Source of the DNA: Verrucomicrobiota bacterium
Lineage (GTDB): Bacteria; Verrucomicrobiota; Verrucomicrobiia; Opitutales; Opitutaceae
DNA: 7,973 nucleotides
NCBI GenBank assembly: GCA_023446865.1
Contig: JAEXPL010000075.1
Location: 1-7,973, forward strand
Reading direction: 5' to 3'
How positions within the stretch are numbered: the stretch's first letter is position 1; each line of letters opens with the position of its first letter. Position numbers and translations under genes: made by a program. Shown one piece after another: positions 6,050-7,973 of this stretch. The notes beneath the pieces were generated by a model, which searched no databases, had not been told where the DNA came from, and saw nothing but the letters and a program-made list of their open reading frames with translations.

Positions 6050-6693
6050 GTCAGCATCTCCAGGTAAGGTTGGATGACTCGCTGCACTCGGCAGACTTCC
6101 GCCGCGGCAACCAGTTCGTTCATCGTGAATCTCTTGGCCCGCCACCCGTCGCGCAGGGCCTCGACGGCCACGTCGAGGCCGTACTTGTTCCGGTACTTGA
6201 AACAATCGGCCACGGTTTTTGCCGGGGAGAAAACCCGGATCGTGCCGCCGGTCAGTTGATGCTCCTGCACGCCGAAGGAGTGCGAGGGCGCCGAAAACTG
6301 ACAGAACCGGAACGGCTGTTTTCCACTTCGTGGAAAATTGGTGCCGCGGGGTATTGCCAGCCAGACTTGGTGAGGGGACTGCGTGCCGATCCGATGAAAC
6401 TGAAGAGCGGACAGCAGGCAGATCACGCCCCGTGGCACCTTGAGCGCCGCTTCGATGAGCGACTGGTTCTGATCACCATCGAAAGCGGCGGAGGCGTAGA
6501 GCCCTCGCCCGAGCTGCCGCACCTCGTCGCGGATGACGAGGCGGCGAAGGTACTCACGGGTGTAGCCGGCGGCGACGAAGTCACGGGCACGAAACACCCC
6601 GAGATCCTTGGCCGTGGCCGAGGATTTGAGCAGGCGAGAGGGCGTGTTACGTTTAGCTGTCACTTCGAAGGATGTGCTATGAAAAAGTAACAT
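6046..6693 (-). CDS. abiEi: AbiEi-family antitoxin / transcriptional regulator
   Basis: The product is a 215-aa antitoxin that in characterised AbiE systems counteracts AbiEii without stable binding and represses its own promoter. Residues about 27-69 (TAKDLGVFRARDFVAAGY through LGRGLYA) form the N-terminal winged helix. About 86-165 (VPRGVICLLSALQFHRIG, VFSPAKTVADCF) and the helical tail to 213 form the C-terminal antitoxin domain. The stop overlaps the abiEii start by 4 bp. The start is uncertain: the ATG at 6693 has only a weak AGGG about 9 nt upstream, and a GTG at 6663, giving a protein that opens MTAKRNTPS, is a good alternative. TGTTAC (6645-6650) and GTAACA (6687-6692) form an inverted pair around these starts. 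The preceding excisionase-like gene ends 37 nt upstream, so co-transcription is possible. Confidence 0.87.
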   Translation of the reverse strand: MLLFHSTSFEVTAKRNTPSRLLKSSATAKDLGVFRARDFVAAGYTREYLRRLVIRDEVRQLGRGLYASAAFDGDQNQSLIEAALKVPRGVICLLSALQFHRIGTQSPHQVWLAIPRGTNFPRSGKQPFRFCQFSAPSHSFGVQEHQLTGGTIRVFSPAKTVADCFKYRNKYGLDVAVEALRDGWRAKRFTMNELVAAAEVCRVQRVIQPYLEMLT

Positions 6694-6730
6694 TAGTTCA
6701 AGCCCTAGTTCGCGCACTTCAGTCGCCCAT

Positions 6731-7000
6731 TCATCTGAACGTCGATCTACCGGTCCCTCTGACCTCTGGCGTCTCGCCCCGTGCCGGGACGCGCAATCGG
6801 GTTCGGATGTGATGAGCGACTTCGACCGGGTCGTAGTAGATGAAGTGGCCGAGTCGGTGATGAGGGATGCGGCGTAGCGTAGTCCAACTGCGCAGCGTCC
6901 GGATGGACGGCTCCTTCCCCTTCGGAAAGATCCCACTGAGGCGTAGGCCGTTGATGTCGGTTAGTTGATTCCCCAAGAGCGGATTGTTTGGCGTCTCCAT
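6731..7000 (-). CDS. Excisionase-like / MerR-type DNA-binding protein
   Basis: This is an 89-aa small basic protein. Residues about 23-68 (IFPKGKEPSIRTLRSWTTLRRIPHHRLGHFIYYDPVEVAHHI) have the shape of a winged-helix Xis/AlpA domain: a helix with RTLRSW, a turn with RIPHHRLG, a strand FIYYD and a closing helix. Such proteins bend DNA to steer integrase to excision, or regulate transcription. The ATG at 7000 has AAGG only a few bases upstream, a tight ribosome site. The gene is 37 nt downstream of the XRE gene and 37 nt upstream of abiEi, consistent with one leftward operon. The last 20 residues are Arg- and Gly-rich and probably disordered. Confidence 0.75.
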   Translation of the reverse strand: METPNNPLLGNQLTDINGLRLSGIFPKGKEPSIRTLRSWTTLRRIPHHRLGHFIYYDPVEVAHHIRTRLRVPARGETPEVRGTGRSTFR

Positions 7001-7037
7001 GACCTTGGTTGCGTGTCAACTGGCACCCTCGGCCTGT

Positions 7038-7340
7038 TCACCGCGTATCGATGGAAATGCAGATGCGGCATTCCAGTGCGGCAGCCAGGCGGCAGAGAGT
7101 TCGTAGCGTCAGGGCGGTGTTCGCGGGATCGAGGGCTCGTTGCACTACCGCGCGACTCGTCTCGATCCGTCGCGCGAAGGCGGACACGGTCAGCGTTTGC
7201 ATCTTCATCCGCTTCGTGAGGGCGGCGGAGATGACCGCCTTGAGCGCAAGTGCGGTCGCTTGCGCTTCAAGGCCGTCCTCATGCAGGAAGTCGTTGAAAT
7301 CGCTTCCGTGATGCGGATTGCGGTGTCGTTTTTGGGCCAT
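7038..7340 (-). CDS. XRE-family antitoxin-like regulator, apparently solitary
   Basis: The 100-aa product has an N-terminal helical part (DFNDFLHEDGLEAQATALALKA, 14-35) and a lambda-repressor-type helix-turn-helix at about 52-90 (VSAFARRIETSRAVVQRAL, then TLRTLCRLAAALE). It ends in CRICISIDTR, a strand often seen in this group. The layout is that of HigA-like antitoxins that accompany RelE/ParE toxins. The usual toxin gene would lie just upstream, but only 117 non-coding bases separate it from the next gene, and no such toxin is visible in the window. A perfect palindrome precedes the ATG and the predicted promoter places transcription start at or very near it, so the message may be leaderless. 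Role: likely self-repressor or element control protein. Confidence 0.8.
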   Translation of the reverse strand: MAQKRHRNPHHGSDFNDFLHEDGLEAQATALALKAVISAALTKRMKMQTLTVSAFARRIETSRAVVQRALDPANTALTLRTLCRLAAALECRICISIDTR

Positions 7341-7346
7341 CGGGGC

Positions 7347-7374
7347 AGGCTAGACTGCCTCAAAAATGAGGCAA
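7347..7374 (-). promoter_or_regulatory. Promoter and palindromic operator of the XRE gene
   Basis: TGCCTCAAAAATGAGGCA (7356-7373) is a perfect dyad with 7-bp arms and a 4-bp centre. On the minus strand TTGCCT (7374-7369) and TAGCCT (7352-7347) with a 16-bp spacer make a possible promoter, so the operator fills the space between the boxes. This fits self-repression by the downstream XRE protein. The -10 box is only a fair match. Confidence 0.6.
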
Positions 7375-7457
7375 ATCCTATCCCTTTGATGAGCCCGTGT
7401 TTGAGCCGCGGTCCTCGAAACAGAGTCCAGGATCCGCGTGTCGAAAATTGGAGACAC

Positions 7458-7724
7458 TCAGCTCAACTCAGCCAGGTATCCCATCAGGCTGTCATAGCTG
7501 ATCAGCCGGATGCCGCGCATCGCGCCCCGTTTGCGCAGGACGACGCTCTTGACGGGCGGGTTCCCGTCATTGGCGGGACCGGGAACGGTGAGTTCGTTCA
7601 GCGTGGTTCGGGACAAGCCCGTGAAACGGCATCGCGCGCCCGGCGCCGGGAACCGGAGCCATTCGGGTTTCGCGACAACAGGAGCGGATGTTGCGGTCGA
7701 GGGAAGTGTCATGGTTGCGTTCAT
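7458..7724 (-). CDS. Small excisionase-like helix-turn-helix protein
   Basis: This 88-aa protein has a 20-residue Ala/Thr/Ser-rich lead. Residues about 22-85 then read WLRFPAPGARCRFTGLSRTTLNEL (first helix-turn-helix part), a Pro/Gly loop (VPGPANDGNPP), VKSVVLRKRGAMRGIRLISYDSL (wing and recognition strand) and a closing helix. This GLSRTTLNEL plus RGIRLI pattern is familiar from small DNA-binding proteins of integrative elements, excisionase class. The ATG at 7724 has a strong AAAGGAG 10 nt upstream that overlaps the stop codon of the preceding gene (7741-7743), so the two are translationally coupled; an ATG at 7712 is an alternative. It differs in sequence from the other Xis-like protein at 6731-7000, so the two are unlikely to be recent duplicates. 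Confidence 0.72.
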   Translation of the reverse strand: MNATMTLPSTATSAPVVAKPEWLRFPAPGARCRFTGLSRTTLNELTVPGPANDGNPPVKSVVLRKRGAMRGIRLISYDSLMGYLAELS

Positions 7725-7740
7725 CGGTGTTGGTCTCCTT

Positions 7741-7973
7741 TCAGGCGGTCAGTTCGATGGTGACGTAGGCTTCCTCTCGTTTCTGGAACTCATAGGCGAG
7801 CAAGGCGGTGTTCCAGTCGGAGAAGATGTTCTGGCGATGTGGCACGCGCAGACCGTTCTCGGTCGGCTCCATCGTCCACTTCACCGAGCCGATGACGCGG
7901 TGCTCGATCCGGTCGTGGAGGTTGATTTCGCCCGCCTCGCTGCCGGGGGCCTGCTTCATGAAGAGCTCAACGG
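7741..7973 (-). CDS. Hypothetical protein, C-terminal part or small protein at window edge
   Basis: The frame is open from the window edge to the TGA at 7741. An ATG at 7959 would give 72 aa, but the frame continues above it with no stop, so the gene may begin outside. Features: an acidic first part (EAGEINLHDRIEHRV), SVKWTMEPTENGLRVP in the middle, and an aromatic end (FSDWNTALLAYEFQKREEAYVTIEL). I do not recognise a family. The stop codon lies in the ribosome-binding site of the next gene, placing it in the same operon as the excisionase-like protein. Confidence 0.55.
   Translation of the reverse strand, partial: VELFMKQAPGSEAGEINLHDRIEHRVIGSVKWTMEPTENGLRVPHRQNIFSDWNTALLAYEFQKREEAYVTIELTA

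Larger units (their letters stand above)
2982..7973. mobile_element. Integrative element inserted in a tRNA gene (one end, partial)
   Basis: A tRNA 3' fragment, a core-site-like palindrome and an integrase gene mark the left boundary. Inside are two excisionase-like proteins, an HTH protein, an XRE regulator and the AbiE toxin-antitoxin pair, which is typical accessory-island content. No phage structural, conjugation or replication gene is seen in this part, so mobilisable island, satellite or integrative conjugative element cannot be told apart. The fragment's truncated side faces the integrase, so the restored tRNA gene should lie at the far end, right of 7973. The exact boundary is uncertain by some tens of bases. 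Confidence 0.75.

Noticed and set aside
6694..6936. Longer abiEi start up to 6936
   Set aside because: It would overlap almost all of the excisionase-like gene, and the added residues are low-complexity Arg/Ser sequence unlike AbiEi.
7341..7457. Missing toxin gene for the XRE antitoxin
   Set aside because: The gap is 117 bases and holds only the promoter and operator; no RelE/ParE-like reading frame fits.

Overview
The window is GC-rich bacterial DNA. It looks like a chromosomal carbohydrate-utilisation locus of a Verrucomicrobiota-type bacterium (Opitutaceae-like is my best guess) that abuts one end of a tRNA-targeted integrative element. The taxon call is an inference from the style of the integrase and the small element proteins; no rRNA or other marker gene is present to settle it.

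Left part (1 to about 2948), host-like. Two genes are read leftwards: a secreted type-B carboxylesterase (1008-2651) and, 181 bp downstream of it, the N-terminal 275 residues of a glycoside hydrolase family 3 beta-glucosidase (1-826, cut by the window edge). Both have export signals and intact catalytic signatures, so together they suggest extracytoplasmic processing of acylated plant glycosides or polysaccharides. A 16-bp perfect palindrome with CTGAACC arms lies 45 bp upstream of the esterase and resembles a LacI-family operator.

Junction (about 2948-3095). A 33-bp remnant of a tRNA 3' end (T-arm, acceptor 3' strand and CCA, best match tRNA-Glu) lies on the minus strand and has no cloverleaf 5' half. 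Next to it is an imperfect palindrome of two 11-bp arms around a 7-bp spacer, the geometry of a tyrosine-recombinase core site. Then come a 10-bp repeat of the tRNA end and a sigma70-like promoter wrapped in direct and inverted repeats. This is the expected form of an att junction beside an integrase gene.

Right part (2982 to 7973 and beyond), the element. The plus strand carries a complete tyrosine integrase (3096-4247) and a 251-aa HTH protein of unknown function (4302-5057). The minus strand carries a train of small genes read towards them: a partial unknown protein (7741-7973), an 88-aa excisionase-like protein (7458-7724), a solitary XRE antitoxin-like regulator with an 18-bp palindromic operator (7038-7340), a second excisionase-like protein (6731-7000), and the type IV toxin-antitoxin pair abiEi-abiEii (6046-6693, 5177-6049, ATGA overlap). 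Three 23-bp tandem repeats, each with a small dyad, sit where the two gene sets converge (5070-5138).

The likely reading is a small integrative island. Integrase plus Xis-like proteins handle movement, XRE and HTH proteins handle control, and AbiE provides abortive infection or element maintenance. The other end of the element, and presumably the restored tRNA gene, lie beyond position 7973. The least explained parts are the 251-aa HTH protein, the 23-bp repeats and the 11-7-11 palindrome.
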